Part shown: piece by piece, positions 1-10,179 of the stretch
Numbering within the stretch: the first letter of the stretch is position 1
Layout of the letters: every line of letters starts with the position of its first letter
DNA from: Streptomyces scabichelini
Lineage (GTDB): Bacteria; Actinomycetota; Actinomycetes; Streptomycetales; Streptomycetaceae
Reading direction: 5' to 3'
Assembly (NCBI RefSeq): GCF_011045015.1
Contig: NZ_JAAKZY010000019.1
Coordinates: forward strand, 1-64,000
DNA: 64,000 bases
Program-made: the position numbers and the translations under genes
The notes under the pieces: generated by a model
The model's database searches: none
What the model was told of the DNA's origin: nothing
What the model saw: only the letters and a program-made list of their open reading frames with translations

Positions 1-4
1 GGGC

Positions 5-1333
5 TCAGCGCACGAGGCAGGGACGCTTGCCGTCGAAGGTCCAGTCCTTGACCAGGTAGCGCATCGCGAGGGCGTCGTCGCGGCCGGAGACCTTCTTCTC
101 CTGGTAGAGGTCATGAGCCGCGAGGAGCCGGTCCATGTCGAGGCGGACGCCGAGGCCGGGGGTGTCCGGGACGGCGACCTCGCCGTCGACGATCCGCGGG
201 GGCTCGGTGGTGAGCCGTTCCAGGCCTTCCTGCCAGATCCAGTGCGTGTCGAGGGCGTTGTACTCCCCCGGGGCGGCGGCTCCGCAATGGGCCATCATCG
301 CCAGGGAGATGTCGAAGTGGTTGTTGGAGTGGCAGCCCCACGTCAGCCCCATCGCGTTGCACAGCTGGGCGACCCGTACCGAACCCTGCATGGTCCAGAA
401 GTGCGGGTCGGCGAGCGGGATGGAGACCGACTGCAACGCCAGCGCGTGGGTCAGCTGCCGCCAGTCCGTGGCGATCATGTTGGTCGCCGTGGGCAGCCCG
501 GTGGCCCGGCGGAACTCCGCGAGGATCTCACGGCCCGAGTAGCCGCCCTCGGCTCCGCACGGATCCTCGGCGTAGGCGAGCGTGCCGACCAGGGGCTTGC
601 ACAGCTCGACGGCTTCCCGCAGGGACCACGCGCCGTTCGGGTCGAGGGTGATCCGGGCCTCGGGGAACCGCTCCTTGAGCGCCCGTACGGCCTCGACCTC
701 CTCGCTCCCCGCCAGGACACCGCCCTTGAGCTTGAAGTCGCGGAAGCCGTACCGGTCGTAGGTCGCCTCGGCCTGGCGGACGATCGCCTCGGGAGTCAGC
801 GCCTCCTCGTGCCGGATCCGGTACCAGTCCACGGCCGAGCCGGGCTCGCGGACGTACTCCAGGTCGGTCCGGTCGGGGTCGCCGACGTAGAAGAGGTAAC
901 CGAGGACCCGTACGGAATCGCGCTGCTTGCCGTCGCCCAGGAGGGCGGCGACGGGAACCTCCAGGTGTTGGCCCAGGAGATCCAGGAGCGCCGACTCGAC
1001 CGCGGTGACCGCGTGCACGGTGGTGCGCAGGTCGAAGGTCTGGCTGCCCCTGCCGCCGGAGTCACGGTCCGCGAACCTGTCCCCCACGGCCCGCAGGACG
1101 CGCTTGTAGTCGCCCACGCGCGCACCGACGACAAGCGACTCGGCGTCCCGCAGGGTTCGCGTGATCTTCTCGCCACCTGGTACCTCACCCAGTCCCGTAC
1201 GTCCCTCGGAGTCCTCGATGACGACGACGTTCCGGGTGAAGTACGGACCGTGCGCGCCGGAGAGGTTGAGCTCCATGGAGTCCCGGCCGGCGACCGGATA
1301 GACGGCGAACTTGGTGACGATGGGCTGGCTCAT
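5..1333 (-). CDS. gudD: D-glucarate dehydratase (enolase superfamily)
   Basis: Predicted to dehydrate D-glucarate to 5-keto-4-deoxy-D-glucarate in the cytoplasm. The 442-residue protein aligns end to end, from memory, with Escherichia coli GudD: an N-terminal [23 protein letters not shown] segment, the KLKGG catalytic lysine segment, the metal-ligand stretch [25 protein letters not shown] and the C-terminal [11 protein letters not shown] histidine motif. The ATG at 1333 is chosen because homology starts there; a longer frame upstream has no homology and overlaps the permease. It lies 14 bp downstream of the GntP permease gene, so the two are probably one operon importing and dehydrating an aldarate. 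The stop codon is 4 bp from the window edge, so later genes of the operon may lie outside. Confidence 0.93.
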   Translation of the reverse strand: MSQPIVTKFAVYPVAGRDSMELNLSGAHGPYFTRNVVVIEDSEGRTGLGEVPGGEKITRTLRDAESLVVGARVGDYKRVLRAVGDRFADRDSGGRGSQTFDLRTTVHAVTAVESALLDLLGQHLEVPVAALLGDGKQRDSVRVLGYLFYVGDPDRTDLEYVREPGSAVDWYRIRHEEALTPEAIVRQAEATYDRYGFRDFKLKGGVLAGSEEVEAVRALKERFPEARITLDPNGAWSLREAVELCKPLVGTLAYAEDPCGAEGGYSGREILAEFRRATGLPTATNMIATDWRQLTHALALQSVSIPLADPHFWTMQGSVRVAQLCNAMGLTWGCHSNNHFDISLAMMAHCGAAAPGEYNALDTHWIWQEGLERLTTEPPRIVDGEVAVPDTPGLGVRLDMDRLLAAHDLYQEKKVSGRDDALAMRYLVKDWTFDGKRPCLVR

Positions 1334-1347
1334 GGCTGGTCTCCGAA

Positions 1348-2685
1348 TCACAGGTTGAGGAGGTCCAGGGCCCATTCGACGGCCAGTACGCCGCCCAGGC
1401 CGAGGATCGCGAGCACTGTCGTGTAGGTGGTGCGCGCCTTGATCGCGTCGATGACGGACAGGTTGAAGTACTCCTTGAACATCCAGAAGCCCGGATCGTT
1501 CACGTGGGAGAAGGCGATCGATCCGCAGGAGACGGCGAGCACCATGACCTCGGGGTGGACTCCGCTGCCCGCGAGCAGCGGCAGCACCACGCCCGAGGCC
1601 GTGACGACGGCGACGGTCGCCGAGCCGAGGGCCACGCGGAGGATGACCGCGATGAGCCAGGCGAGGACGATCGGCGAGATGGACCAGCCGTCGGTCGTGT
1701 CCTTGATGTAGTCGGATATCCCGCCGTCGACGAGGACCTGCTTGAAGGCTCCGCCCGCGCCGATCACGAGCAGGATCATCGCCATCGCCTGGGCCGCCGA
1801 CCTGCACGAGGCGCTGACCTCCTCCAGACTGCGGCCGATCCGCGGGCCGAACGCCCAGATCGCGACGCACAGCGTCAGCAGCAGGGCGACCGGCGCCGAT
1901 CCGATGAAGGCGACGAAGTGCAGGACGGGGCCCGATCCGGAGGTGGCGAGGTCGGTGACCGCGGCGCCGGCGATCAGCACCACCGGGAGCAGCGCCACCG
2001 ACAGCGACCAGGCCATGCCCGGCATCTCCTCGTCTTCGAAGACGCGATCGCTGACCAGGCCCTTGGGGATGGAGGGGTTCATCGCCCGTACGAACGGAAG
2101 GCGCGGCCACACCAGGGCGATCAGCGCGCCGGCCGGAATGGCGATGAACAGGCCGTAGAACAGCGTCAGTCCGACCGACGCGTCGAAGGACGCGGCCACC
2201 GCGGTCGGGCCGGGGTGGGGCGGCAGGAAGCTGTGCATGGTGGACAGGGCGATCGACATGGGGAGCCCGACCCACAGCAGGTTCGACCGGGTGACGCGGA
2301 CGATCGTGAACGCGATGGGCACGATGATGACGAACGCGACCTCGTAGAACATGGTGACGCCGATGAGCATGGCTGTCAGCACCATGGCCACCTGGACCCA
2401 GCGCGGGCCGCAGATGTCGAGAAGCTTGTTCGCTATCCGCTGGGCCGCGCCGGAGTCTCCCATCACCCGGCCGACCATGGCGCCGAGCCCGATGGTGAGC
2501 ATCGTGTCGCCGATCTGGTCGCCGATGCCCGTGGCGAGGACTTCGGGGATCTTCTCCGGCGAAATGCCCTGGACCAGGCCGACACCCACGGCCACGAGCA
2601 GGAGAGCGGCGAAGCCGTTGAGTTTCAGCTTCGTCATCAGGAAGAGCAGGATCAGAACACTGATCCCGACGACAACGAGTGGCAT
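1348..2685 (-). CDS. GntP-family gluconate/sugar-acid:H+ symporter
   Basis: A 445-residue integral membrane permease. The chain is almost wholly hydrophobic, with about 12 or more membrane segments, and carries GntP-family features: an N-terminal [20 protein letters not shown], then [20 protein letters not shown] and [11 protein letters not shown]. The start is the ATG at 2685, preceded by a GGGGAA Shine-Dalgarno. A frame extending to 2781 would run through the promoter region. The family imports gluconate, idonate or related acids with protons. Direct linkage to glucarate dehydratase suggests the substrate here is glucarate or galactarate (inference). It is divergent from the IclR regulator, which probably controls it. 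Confidence 0.88.
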   Translation of the reverse strand: MPLVVVGISVLILLFLMTKLKLNGFAALLLVAVGVGLVQGISPEKIPEVLATGIGDQIGDTMLTIGLGAMVGRVMGDSGAAQRIANKLLDICGPRWVQVAMVLTAMLIGVTMFYEVAFVIIVPIAFTIVRVTRSNLLWVGLPMSIALSTMHSFLPPHPGPTAVAASFDASVGLTLFYGLFIAIPAGALIALVWPRLPFVRAMNPSIPKGLVSDRVFEDEEMPGMAWSLSVALLPVVLIAGAAVTDLATSGSGPVLHFVAFIGSAPVALLLTLCVAIWAFGPRIGRSLEEVSASCRSAAQAMAMILLVIGAGGAFKQVLVDGGISDYIKDTTDGWSISPIVLAWLIAVILRVALGSATVAVVTASGVVLPLLAGSGVHPEVMVLAVSCGSIAFSHVNDPGFWMFKEYFNLSVIDAIKARTTYTTVLAILGLGGVLAVEWALDLLNL

Positions 2686-2774
2686 GTGCCAGTTCCCCTT
2701 TGAACTGTGCGCCGGACGGTGGTGCGCGGGTCGGGGGCGAGTCCGCTCCATGGATGTCCGGTCCATGGATGGTG

Positions 2775-2807
2775 TCCTCATATGAAGACAGCGTCTATGT
2801 ATGAGGA
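2775..2807. promoter_or_regulatory. Dyad operator between gntP/gudD and the IclR gene
   Basis: Perfect 8-bp arms TCCTCATA (2775-2782) and TATGAGGA (2800-2807) enclose an inner inverted repeat AGAC-AGC-GTCT (2786-2796). Both share the same centre at 2791. The site lies midway between the divergent permease and regulator starts. A nested dyad in this position suits an IclR-family dimer pair; the assignment to this regulator is inference. Confidence 0.6.
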
Positions 2808-2883
2808 TGGAGGCTAAGCTTGTGGACGGGAACGGGTCAATGGGTGTGGGCCGACGGATTGCCGACGGACTTACGATCGGCTC

Positions 2884-3672
2884 ATGTCACAGGCTGGGGG
2901 CGTACCCGAGGTGAAGTCGGCGGTCCGTACCGTCGCGTTGCTCGAACTGCTCGCCGCGCGGGGCGACCGGCCGGCGCGGCTGCGCGAACTCTCCGAGGAG
3001 CTGGGCGTGCCGCGAAGCAGCATGTACGCGCTGCTGCAGACCCTCGTCGAGCACGGCTGGGTCCGCACCGACGCGACGGGGTCGCTGTACGGCATCGGGA
3101 TCCGCGCGCTGCTCACCGGCACCAGCTATCTCGACAGCGACAGGCGCGTACGTACGGTCCGCCCGTATCTCGACGAGGCGTCGGACGCGCTCGGCGAGAC
3201 CATCCACCTGGCGCGACTGGACGGCTCGGACGTCGTCTACCTCGCGACCCGGGAGTCCCACGAATACCTGCGCACGATCAGCCGGGTCGGCCGCCGGGTT
3301 CCCGCACACGCCGGCGCCCTGGGCAAGGCACTGCTCGCCGAGCGCTCCGACGACGAACTCACCTTGCCCGACGAGCCGTTGACCGCCTTCACGGAGAACA
3401 CGCACACCACCCGGGCCACGCTGCTCACCGACCTCGCCGAGACACGCGAACGCGGCTATGCGATCGACCGGGAGGAAACCGTCACCGGCATCGCCGGCTT
3501 CGGCTTCGCCCTGCGCTACGACACGCCGCCCATGGACGCCATCAGTTGCTCGGTACCCGCGTCCCGGCTCACCGACGAGCACCAGCACCGCATCGTCACC
3601 GTCATGCGGGAGATCCGAGCGAAAATCGAGACGCTCCTGCCGTCGGCCTCTCGCGAAGCTGGTTGGCGTTAG
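2884..3672 (+). CDS. IclR-family transcriptional regulator
   Basis: A 262-residue regulator. The N-terminal winged helix (about residues 8-70: VKSAVRTVALLELLAARG, LRELSEELGVPRSSMYALLQTL) is typical of IclR proteins. The effector domain (about 85-255) has RPYLDEASDALGETIHLARLDG and HAGALGKALLA. It is transcribed divergently from the gntP-gudD unit, so it probably senses a sugar acid or its keto-deoxy product. The ATG at 2884 is the first in-frame start after the operator dyad. It converges on the kinase gene with only 24 bp between stop codons. Related names such as KdgR or GudR cannot be separated without experiment. Confidence 0.87.
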   Translation: MSQAGGVPEVKSAVRTVALLELLAARGDRPARLRELSEELGVPRSSMYALLQTLVEHGWVRTDATGSLYGIGIRALLTGTSYLDSDRRVRTVRPYLDEASDALGETIHLARLDGSDVVYLATRESHEYLRTISRVGRRVPAHAGALGKALLAERSDDELTLPDEPLTAFTENTHTTRATLLTDLAETRERGYAIDREETVTGIAGFGFALRYDTPPMDAISCSVPASRLTDEHQHRIVTVMREIRAKIETLLPSASREAGWR

Positions 3673-3696
3673 CCCTCGTACGGGAGATCCAAGGCG

Positions 3697-4731
3697 CTAT
3701 CGCGGGGGCCAGGCCGCGTCGTCCAGTTCGAGACAGGGGTCGATCTCGGCCCGCGCGGGCATGTCGGGAACGTCGTCCCTGGTGCTCAGCGCGGCACGGG
3801 CAGCCAGGTGACCGAGGCGCAGCCGCGCGCGTTCGTCGTGGTCTTCCAGTACGCCGGTCAGGTAGCCGGCCGCGAAGGCGTCGCCCGCGCCGACCGGTTC
3901 GACGACCCGGGTGGGCAGGGCGGGCACGTACGTCCTGGTGCCACCGGAGTAGGAAGTGGCTCCGTGCTCGGCGTCCTTGACGACGACGAGCGGCGCGGGC
4001 CCGAGCAGATCCGCGACGGCGTCCGCCCGTGCGGTGCCCCACAGCGTTTCGGCCTCGTCCCGGCCGACGAACACGATGTCCGCGGCGCGGGCGAGTTTCA
4101 GCAGGCTGTCCGCGGCGTCCGCGGTGCCGTTCCGCCACAGGGCGGGGCGGTGGTTGACGTCGAAGGAGATGACCGGCCCACGGCCGGACCCACCGACTCC
4201 CGTGATTCCCGGGCCGGTTGCCCGGTGGATGAGGAGCGCCTCCAGGAGCCGGGCGCAGGATTCGGAGAGCGCGGCGGCCACGCCGGACAGGTGCACGATG
4301 CGGGCACGGCTCAGTACGGGCGACCGGACCAGGTCAGGGCTCATCAGCGTGGCCGCGGATCCGCCCCGGTAGTAGTGCGTACGAGTGCTGTCAGGGCCCG
4401 GATCCTTGAAGTAGACGCCGGTCGGTCGCGCCGGATCGATCTCGACGCCGCTCACATCGACGTTCCGCGAGGCGAGTTCGGACAGAATGCGTTGCCCGAA
4501 CGGATCGTCACCCACGCGGCTCAGCCAGGCGGCCCGGTGGCCGAGTCCCGCCACCCCGCAGGCGACATTGGACTCGGCTCCACCCACCGTCAGCCTCAGG
4601 GTGGGCTGTTCGGCGAGCGGGCGGGCGTCCGGCGGGCTGAAGACGGCCATCGTCTCACCGACACACACGACGTCCGCCGTGACCTGGTCAGGACGGTCGG
4701 CAGTGCGGGGTGGGGGCGGCGGCAGGGGCAC
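3697..4731 (-). CDS. kdgK: PfkB-family sugar kinase, probable 2-keto-3-deoxygluconate kinase
   Basis: A 344-residue ribokinase/PfkB protein. It shows VVCVGETMAVFSP at the N-terminus, GGAESNVACGVAGLGHRAAWLSRVGDDPFG (substrate-binding region), and the C-terminal signature PVGAGDAFAAGYLTG with its anion-hole GAGD and catalytic Asp. The GTG start at 4731 has an AGGAGG Shine-Dalgarno seven bases upstream. The family phosphorylates 2-keto-3-deoxygluconate, the shared product of mannonate dehydratase in this same island, to KDPG. It sits 45 bp downstream of the idonate-dehydrogenase-like gene and is probably co-transcribed with it. Other PfkB substrates such as fructose or tagatose-6-phosphate are less likely given the neighbours. 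Confidence 0.85.
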   Translation of the reverse strand: MPLPPPPPRTADRPDQVTADVVCVGETMAVFSPPDARPLAEQPTLRLTVGGAESNVACGVAGLGHRAAWLSRVGDDPFGQRILSELASRNVDVSGVEIDPARPTGVYFKDPGPDSTRTHYYRGGSAATLMSPDLVRSPVLSRARIVHLSGVAAALSESCARLLEALLIHRATGPGITGVGGSGRGPVISFDVNHRPALWRNGTADAADSLLKLARAADIVFVGRDEAETLWGTARADAVADLLGPAPLVVVKDAEHGATSYSGGTRTYVPALPTRVVEPVGAGDAFAAGYLTGVLEDHDERARLRLGHLAARAALSTRDDVPDMPARAEIDPCLELDDAAWPPR

Positions 4732-4776
4732 GGAGCATCCTCCTGAGAGCTGGCGCTGAGGGCTGGCGTTGGGGGT

Positions 4777-5856
4777 TCAGGTACCGGGCGACATGTCGGC
4801 CAGGCGCAGCATCACCTTGCTGCTGTCGCTCGTCGGGTCGGCGGCGACGGCCAGTGCCTGCGCGCCCTGGTCGAGCGGGAAGCGGTGGCTGATCACCGGC
4901 GCCACGTCCAGGCCGTCCCGCAGGGCACGCAGGGCGTCGTCGATCTCCTCCACGAAGCGGTAGGAGCCGATCCAGGTGATCTCGCGGGTGACGAGGTCGC
5001 CGAGGACCGCGGGCGCGGCCGAGCCGGGCAGGTTCCCGACCTGGACGAGGGTGCCCCCGCGGGCCGTGGCCCGCAGAACCGGGCCGAGCGCGCCCGGTGC
5101 GCCGGACGCCTCGAAGACCACCTCCACGTCCTCGGGCAGCCCTTCGCCGCGCGAGAGGTCACGTGTCTCGTCGGCACCCATGGCGCGGGCGACGGCGAGC
5201 GAGGAGGCGGCGAGGTCGGCGGCGACGACGGTGCCCGCCCCGAGGTGCCTGGCCGCGGCGACGACCAGGGAGCCGATCGGCCCGGCACCGTTGACGAGGA
5301 CGCTGCGGCCGCGCAGTTCGGGAACCCGGCCGACGGCGTGCAGTGCGACGGCGAGCGGCTCGGCCAGCGCGCCCTGTTCGGTGGTGACGCCGTCCGGCAG
5401 GGGCCGGATCTGCGACGCGCGCACAGCCCGGTACTCGCTGAACCCGCCGTCGGTGTGCGGGTGGAAGGCCGCCGAGCCGAAGTAGCGGACGCGCGGGTGA
5501 AGGTTCGTACGTCCTGCGATCCGCTCCGGCAACCGGCCGTCGCCGACCGGCTCTGCCGGGTGGACGGTGACCGGCTGCCCCTCGGCGAGGCCGGTCACCC
5601 CGTGGCCGAGTGCGGCGATCCGGCCCGCGACCTCGTGGCCGAGCACCATCGGGTGCTTGAGCGAGGCGGTACCGGATGCCCCGTGCTTCCAGTAGGCGAG
5701 GTCGGACCCGCAGATGCCGCCCCACTCCATGGCCAGCAGCACCTCACCCTCGCCCGGCACCGGACGGGGGCGTTCGTCGATCCGTACGTCTCCGGGCCCG
5801 TGGACCACGACGGCTTTCATTCCGCTCGTACGACTCATAGGGCTCGTACGGCTCAT
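4777..5856 (-). CDS. Zinc-dependent medium-chain dehydrogenase, L-idonate 5-dehydrogenase-like
   Basis: A 359-residue MDR enzyme. Its catalytic domain has GGICGSDLAYWKHG (zinc-ligand Cys), HPMVLGHEVAG (GHE motif) and AEPLAVALHAVGR. The Rossmann domain has VLVNGAGPIGSLVVAAARHLGA. The residues around RTNLHPRVRYFGSAAFHPHTDGGFSEY match L-idonate/sorbitol dehydrogenases that lack the full structural-zinc cysteine set. The ATG at 5856 overlaps the stop of the upstream transporter (ATGA), implying translational coupling. The first 12 residues are two similar hexads, MSRTSP and MSRTSG, before MKAVVV, so initiation could also occur at 5838 or 5820. It probably interconverts idonate or a related aldonate with a keto-acid. 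Confidence 0.82.
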   Translation of the reverse strand: MSRTSPMSRTSGMKAVVVHGPGDVRIDERPRPVPGEGEVLLAMEWGGICGSDLAYWKHGASGTASLKHPMVLGHEVAGRIAALGHGVTGLAEGQPVTVHPAEPVGDGRLPERIAGRTNLHPRVRYFGSAAFHPHTDGGFSEYRAVRASQIRPLPDGVTTEQGALAEPLAVALHAVGRVPELRGRSVLVNGAGPIGSLVVAAARHLGAGTVVAADLAASSLAVARAMGADETRDLSRGEGLPEDVEVVFEASGAPGALGPVLRATARGGTLVQVGNLPGSAAPAVLGDLVTREITWIGSYRFVEEIDDALRALRDGLDVAPVISHRFPLDQGAQALAVAADPTSDSSKVMLRLADMSPGT

Positions 5857-7283
5857 ACGGCGTCCTCCAGCCGGACCAGATCGCGTCCGCGCGTCTCGGG
5901 CGAGATGAGCGCGCTGACCAGGGTGATGAGGGAGTAGACGACGAGCATCGCGGCGATGGGCCACCAGCTGCCGGTGACGGCCGTGAGCGTGGCCGCGAGG
6001 ACCGGGCCGATCGCGGTGGCGAGGATGCCGCCGATCTCCTTGGCGAGCGCGAGCTGGGTGAACCGGGTGCGGGATCCGAAGAGTTCGGCCATCGTCACGC
6101 TCTCCAGCGAGAACAGGCCGAGGACACCGATGTTCAGGCCGAGGATCATGCCGAGCATGACCGCCGGAGTGGAACCGGAGCTGATGAGCAGCATCACCGG
6201 GAAGGCCACGACGATGGTCAGCACGGTGAGCGCGAGGTACACCGCCCGGCGGCCGTAGCGGTCGCCGAGCAGGCCGACGGCCGGCACGGTGACGAAGCCC
6301 AGCAGTGAGCCGTACACGATCGCGTCCGTGGGAACGGACCGCCCGACCGAGAGGTTGGTGGCGATGTACCCGACCAGGAACGTCTGCACCAGGCCGGAGT
6401 TGCCCGCCTGGCCGAAGCGCAGTCCCAGCGCGAGGAAGAACGCCTTGCCCTTGCGCTGGCGTATGCCCGCCTCCAGAACGCTGCTTCGGTGCTCGTCGCT
6501 CCCGGGGGTCCCGGAGTTCTCAGAGTTCTCGGAGGTCGCGGCGATCGTGGACTCGACCTCGCTGCGGGTCATCGCCACGCCGTCCACGACGTCGGGCCGC
6601 TCCTCGAAGACCGGGCTCTCCTTGAGTCCGCGTCGCAGCCAGACCGCGAACACCATGAGGCCGAAGCTCAGCAGGAAGGGCAGGCGCCAGCCCCAGGACA
6701 GCAGTTGCTCCTCGCTGAGCACGGCGAGCAGGATCGCCCACAGCCCGGAGGCGGCCAGCGTCCCGGAGTTGGTGCCGAGCGACACCAGGGAGGAGATCAG
6801 CCCGCGCCGCTTGACGGGGGCGTACTCGGCGAGCATGACGGTCGCTCCGGCGATCTCGGCTCCCGCGCCGAAGCCCTGGGCGAGCCGGAGCACCACGAGC
6901 AGGATCGGCGCGAGGATGCCGATCATGGCGTAGGTGGGCAGGGCGCCGATCAGGGTGGTGGAGGCGCCCATCAGCAGAATGGTGATGTACAGGACCTTCT
7001 TGCGGCCGAGACGGTCGCCCATCCGGCCGAAGTAGACGGCACCGGCGAGCCTGGCGACATAGCCGACGCCGTAGGTGGCCATCGCGGCGATCAGGCCGAT
7101 CGCGGGGCTGACGTCCGGGAAGAAGATCTTGTTGAAGACGATCGCGGCGGCCAGCGAGTAGAGCTGGAAGTCCATGAACTCCATGGCCGTGCCGAGCCAG
7201 CCGGAGACGGCGGCCTTGGTGAGGTCGCGTGTCGTCCGCTGGGCGGTACTCGATGGCTGCGCGGCGGTGACGCTGTCCTTCAT
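5853..7283 (-). CDS. MFS transporter, metabolite:H+ symporter (MHS) type
   Basis: A 476-residue major facilitator with 12 predicted membrane segments. The N-terminal half has WLGTAMEFMDFQLYSLAAAIVFNKIFFPD, typical of the MHS/ShiA-ProP branch, and the MFS loop motif FGRMGDRLGRKKVLYITI. A hydrophilic central loop (about residues 255-290, rich in Glu, Ser and Asn) separates the halves. The ATG at 7283 has a GGAG Shine-Dalgarno. It is coupled by ATGA to the idonate-dehydrogenase-like gene and lies downstream of the fructuronate reductase gene. It is therefore a likely importer of the hexuronate or aldonate used by this operon (inference). Confidence 0.86.
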   Translation of the reverse strand: MKDSVTAAQPSSTAQRTTRDLTKAAVSGWLGTAMEFMDFQLYSLAAAIVFNKIFFPDVSPAIGLIAAMATYGVGYVARLAGAVYFGRMGDRLGRKKVLYITILLMGASTTLIGALPTYAMIGILAPILLVVLRLAQGFGAGAEIAGATVMLAEYAPVKRRGLISSLVSLGTNSGTLAASGLWAILLAVLSEEQLLSWGWRLPFLLSFGLMVFAVWLRRGLKESPVFEERPDVVDGVAMTRSEVESTIAATSENSENSGTPGSDEHRSSVLEAGIRQRKGKAFFLALGLRFGQAGNSGLVQTFLVGYIATNLSVGRSVPTDAIVYGSLLGFVTVPAVGLLGDRYGRRAVYLALTVLTIVVAFPVMLLISSGSTPAVMLGMILGLNIGVLGLFSLESVTMAELFGSRTRFTQLALAKEIGGILATAIGPVLAATLTAVTGSWWPIAAMLVVYSLITLVSALISPETRGRDLVRLEDAV

Positions 7284-7383
7284 GTGAACTCCGTTGTTCA
7301 GGCACTGCGTTGAGCGGGTGGAACGCGGGGAAAGCGTGGAGAAAGGGACAAAGGGGGGGAAGGGGTGCGGGTGTTGCGGGTGT
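7284..7383. other. Intercistronic gap within the uronate operon
   Basis: About 100 bp between the fructuronate reductase stop and the MHS transporter start, rich in purine runs on the + strand (7325-7375). It carries the transporter ribosome-binding site. No convincing hairpin or coding potential is visible. It could hold an internal promoter because the flanking genes in this operon are otherwise much tighter. Confidence 0.4.
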
Positions 7384-8835
7384 TCAGATGTCGACGCGGC
7401 CCGCCCGCAGGGCGGAGAGGCGGTCCGCGACGGCTGTGGTGAGGGCTGTGTCATCCGCCAGGTCGGCCGCGCCGACGACGCGCAGCAGTGCGCTCACCGT
7501 CTCCGCGGGACGTGCGGCCAACGCCCAGCAGGCGGCGAGCGCGTCGCGCGCGGGGTCGGTGATGTCGCTGGGCGGGCGTGTGGCGTTGACCCAGCCGGCG
7601 AGGGCGAGTTCGAGCACCGGGGTGGCCGCGCCGCGCGCCCGCAGGGAACGCAGGGCGGGCAGCCAGCGTTCGGTGATCTTCACCGATCCGTCGGAGGCGA
7701 TCTGCCGCAGCAGGTGGTGCATCGCGGGATTGCGGAAGCGTACGACGAGGTCGTCGGCGTACGTCCCCGGATCGGGACCGCCGGCGGGCAGGGTGGGTGC
7801 GACCTCCGCGCACAGCGCCCTGACCAGGTGCTCGCCCCAGTCGGTCGCCATGGCGTCGGCGATCGTGGTGCGGCCCGCGGCCAGGCCCAGGCAGGCCAGC
7901 GCCGAGTGGGAGCCGTTGAGCAGCCGCAGCTTGGTGAGCTGGTACGGCGCGACGTCCGGCACGAACAGGGCGCCGTCCAGCTCCCAGGGCGGCCGGGGTG
8001 CGGCGAAGGAGTCCTCCAGGACCCACTGCCGGTAGGGCTCGCCCACCACGGGGACGGCGTCGTGCACCCCGAGCGCGGCACCGGCCGCCGCCCGGTCGGC
8101 GTCGGTGGCCGCGGGTACGATCCGGTCGACCACGGTCGAGGGGAAGGCTACGGCTTCGGCCAGCCGGTCCAGGATCTCCGCGCGGTCCGGCCAGGCGGAG
8201 GCGCGGACGAAGTCGGACACGACCCGGCTCAGCGCGACGCCGTTGTCCGCCATGTTGTCGCAGGACACGACGCTGACCGGAGATGCGTCGGCGCGCATGC
8301 GGGCGGCAAGGCCGGCGGCCAGGCGTCCGACCACGGTGGTGAGTTGGCCACCTGGGGCCGCTGCCAGGTCGGCGGCGACTGCCGGGTCCGTCGTGTCCAG
8401 ACCGCCGGTCCGCGCCGACCGGTGGTAGCCCTTCTCCGTGACGGTCAGCGTCACGACCGTCACCTCGGGGTCGGCGAGCAGGGCGTCCACGGCGGCGGCG
8501 TCCGGGCGCATGGCGAGCGCGCCGGTGACCGCGCCGACGACACGGGAGAGGCTGCCGCCGGGCCGGCGTTCCGTGAGGGAGTACAAGCAGTCCTGGTCCC
8601 GCAGTGCGCGCACCGTCTCGGCCGACCGGGGTGCGACGGCGGTGATGCCCCAGGGTTCGCCTGAGCAGGCGGCGGCGTTCTCGGTGTAGACGACCTGGTG
8701 CGCCCGGTGGAAGGCGCCGAGTCCGAAGTGGACGATGCGCGTGCGCAGTTCGGCGGGATCGGCCGCGGGACGCTGTTCGGGGGCGAGCCCGGCGAGCGCC
8801 TTGCGGTTGAGCGGGGGAAGTCCGGCGGCGCTCAC
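7384..8835 (-). CDS. uxuB: D-fructuronate reductase / mannitol dehydrogenase family
   Basis: A 483-residue long-chain polyol dehydrogenase. The N-terminal NAD-binding segment [19 protein letters not shown] and the catalytic [16 protein letters not shown] (Lys, Asn and His of the Kx5NxxH motif) are clear. [10 protein letters not shown] is also conserved in the family. The family reduces D-fructuronate to D-mannonate. The GTG start at 8835 overlaps the mannonate dehydratase stop (GTGA), so the two consecutive pathway enzymes are translationally coupled. This pairing favours fructuronate reductase over mannitol dehydrogenase. Confidence 0.9.
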   Translation of the reverse strand: MSAAGLPPLNRKALAGLAPEQRPAADPAELRTRIVHFGLGAFHRAHQVVYTENAAACSGEPWGITAVAPRSAETVRALRDQDCLYSLTERRPGGSLSRVVGAVTGALAMRPDAAAVDALLADPEVTVVTLTVTEKGYHRSARTGGLDTTDPAVAADLAAAPGGQLTTVVGRLAAGLAARMRADASPVSVVSCDNMADNGVALSRVVSDFVRASAWPDRAEILDRLAEAVAFPSTVVDRIVPAATDADRAAAGAALGVHDAVPVVGEPYRQWVLEDSFAAPRPPWELDGALFVPDVAPYQLTKLRLLNGSHSALACLGLAAGRTTIADAMATDWGEHLVRALCAEVAPTLPAGGPDPGTYADDLVVRFRNPAMHHLLRQIASDGSVKITERWLPALRSLRARGAATPVLELALAGWVNATRPPSDITDPARDALAACWALAARPAETVSALLRVVGAADLADDTALTTAVADRLSALRAGRVDI

Positions 8836-10040
8836 CAGTCGTGCACCGAGCCGTCGAGGCGGCGCGCGACCGGGAGGTAGCGCCTCTGGTACGGGAAGCG
8901 CTCGGCGGCCTTCTCGTCGTACTCGACACCGAGACCGGGCTCGTCGGAGGGGTGGAGCATGCCGTCGGCGAACGTGACGCCGGTGCGGAAGACCTCGGCG
9001 GTCTCGTCCGGGTGGCCCATGTACTCCTGGATGCCGAAGTTCGGCACGGCGATGTCGAGGTGCACGGCGGCGGCCATGCTCACGGGCGAGAGGTCCGTCG
9101 CGCCGTGGGAGCCGGTCCGTACGTGGTAGAGGGCGGCGAGGTCGAAGATCCGCCGCAGGTGCGTGATACCGCCCGCGTGCACCACGGTGGTGCGTACGTA
9201 GTCGATGAGCTGTTCCGTGATCAGGTGCTGGACGTCCCAGATCGAGTTGAACACCTCCCCCACCGCGATCGGTGTCGTGGTGTGCCGGCGGATGAGGCGG
9301 AAGGCCTCCTGGTTCTCGGCCGGGGTCGGGTCCTCCATCCAGAACAGCCTGCATGCCTCGACGCTCTTGCCGAAGCGGGCCGCCTCGATCGGGCTGAGCC
9401 GGTGGTGGATGTCGTGCAGGAGGTGGAAGCCGAAGCCGAAGCGTTCCCGCACCGCTTCCAGATAGGCGGGCGCGAACCCGAGGTAGGCCTCGGTGTCCCA
9501 GGGCTGTTCGTCGGGGAGCTCCGTTGCCGCGGGTTCGTAGACCTTGCCCTTGCGGATGCCGTAGGTCCCGCCGACGTCGGGTACCGCGGCCTGGGCGCGG
9601 ACCGCCCTGTAGCCCAGCTCCAGGTAACGCTCGACGTCGTCCAGCAGTGACGGTACGTCCGTGCCGCTGGCGTGCGAGTAGACCAGGACGCCGTCCCGGG
9701 ACCGTCCGCCGAGGAGCTGGTAGACGGGTAGCCCGGCGGTCTTGCCCTTGATGTCCCACAGCGCGGTGTCGACGGCGGAGATGGCCGTCATGGTGACGGG
9801 GCCGCGCCGCCAGTAGGCGCCCCGGTAGAGGTACTGCCACATGTCCTCGATGCGGGCGGGGTCCTTGCCGATCAGCAAGGGGACGAGGTGGTCGCGCAGG
9901 TAACTGGCGACGGCCAGCTCACGCCCGTTGAGCGTGGCGTCACCGAGGCCGGTCACACCGTCGGTCGTGGTGATGCGCAGCGTGACGAACGTGCGCCCGG
10001 GCGAGGCGACGAACACCTCGACGCGCTCGATCTTGCTCAC
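8832..10040 (-). CDS. manD: D-mannonate dehydratase, enolase-superfamily ManD type
   Basis: A 402-residue enzyme. It opens with [17 protein letters not shown] and [19 protein letters not shown], has [17 protein letters not shown], and shows ligands in [23 protein letters not shown] and [10 protein letters not shown]. The closing segment is [20 protein letters not shown] and [17 protein letters not shown] sequence. This matches the ManD/RspA subgroup, which dehydrates D-mannonate to 2-keto-3-deoxy-D-gluconate. It is the first gene of the uronate operon, directly behind the operator palindrome and divergent from the GntR regulator. Some members of this subgroup act on gluconate or are nearly inactive, but the adjacent fructuronate reductase supports mannonate. 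Confidence 0.9.
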   Translation of the reverse strand: MSKIERVEVFVASPGRTFVTLRITTTDGVTGLGDATLNGRELAVASYLRDHLVPLLIGKDPARIEDMWQYLYRGAYWRRGPVTMTAISAVDTALWDIKGKTAGLPVYQLLGGRSRDGVLVYSHASGTDVPSLLDDVERYLELGYRAVRAQAAVPDVGGTYGIRKGKVYEPAATELPDEQPWDTEAYLGFAPAYLEAVRERFGFGFHLLHDIHHRLSPIEAARFGKSVEACRLFWMEDPTPAENQEAFRLIRRHTTTPIAVGEVFNSIWDVQHLITEQLIDYVRTTVVHAGGITHLRRIFDLAALYHVRTGSHGATDLSPVSMAAAVHLDIAVPNFGIQEYMGHPDETAEVFRTGVTFADGMLHPSDEPGLGVEYDEKAAERFPYQRRYLPVARRLDGSVHDW

Positions 10041-10118
10041 CGGTGGCTCTCCTTACAGGCGGCGGCTCATACGCCGGGAATGTGCCCGGCGCACAGGGAC
10101 CCATACTGTCGGGCAGTA

Positions 10119-10130
10119 CTTGTATACAAG
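10119..10130. promoter_or_regulatory. Palindromic GntR/UxuR-like operator
   Basis: Perfect 12-bp palindrome CTTGTATACAAG, in the divergent region between manD and the FadR-type regulator. It resembles the TTGGTATACCAA core bound by UxuR/ExuR regulators of hexuronate catabolism in enterobacteria (established knowledge). Assignment to the neighbouring regulator is inference. Confidence 0.65.
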
Positions 10131-10179
10131 CATCTGTCGCACAGCACGGCAATACCCGTGTCATCGATACGATGGGCTC

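Noticed and set aside
5..2275. A 756-residue fusion of glucarate dehydratase with an N-terminal extension
   Set aside because: The extension overlaps the GntP permease in another frame and is Arg/Pro-rich shadow sequence; GudD homology begins at 1333.
7384..9840. An 818-residue fructuronate reductase with long N-terminal extension
   Set aside because: The extra sequence is a shadow of mannonate dehydratase; the GTGA overlap at 8832-8835 gives the natural start.
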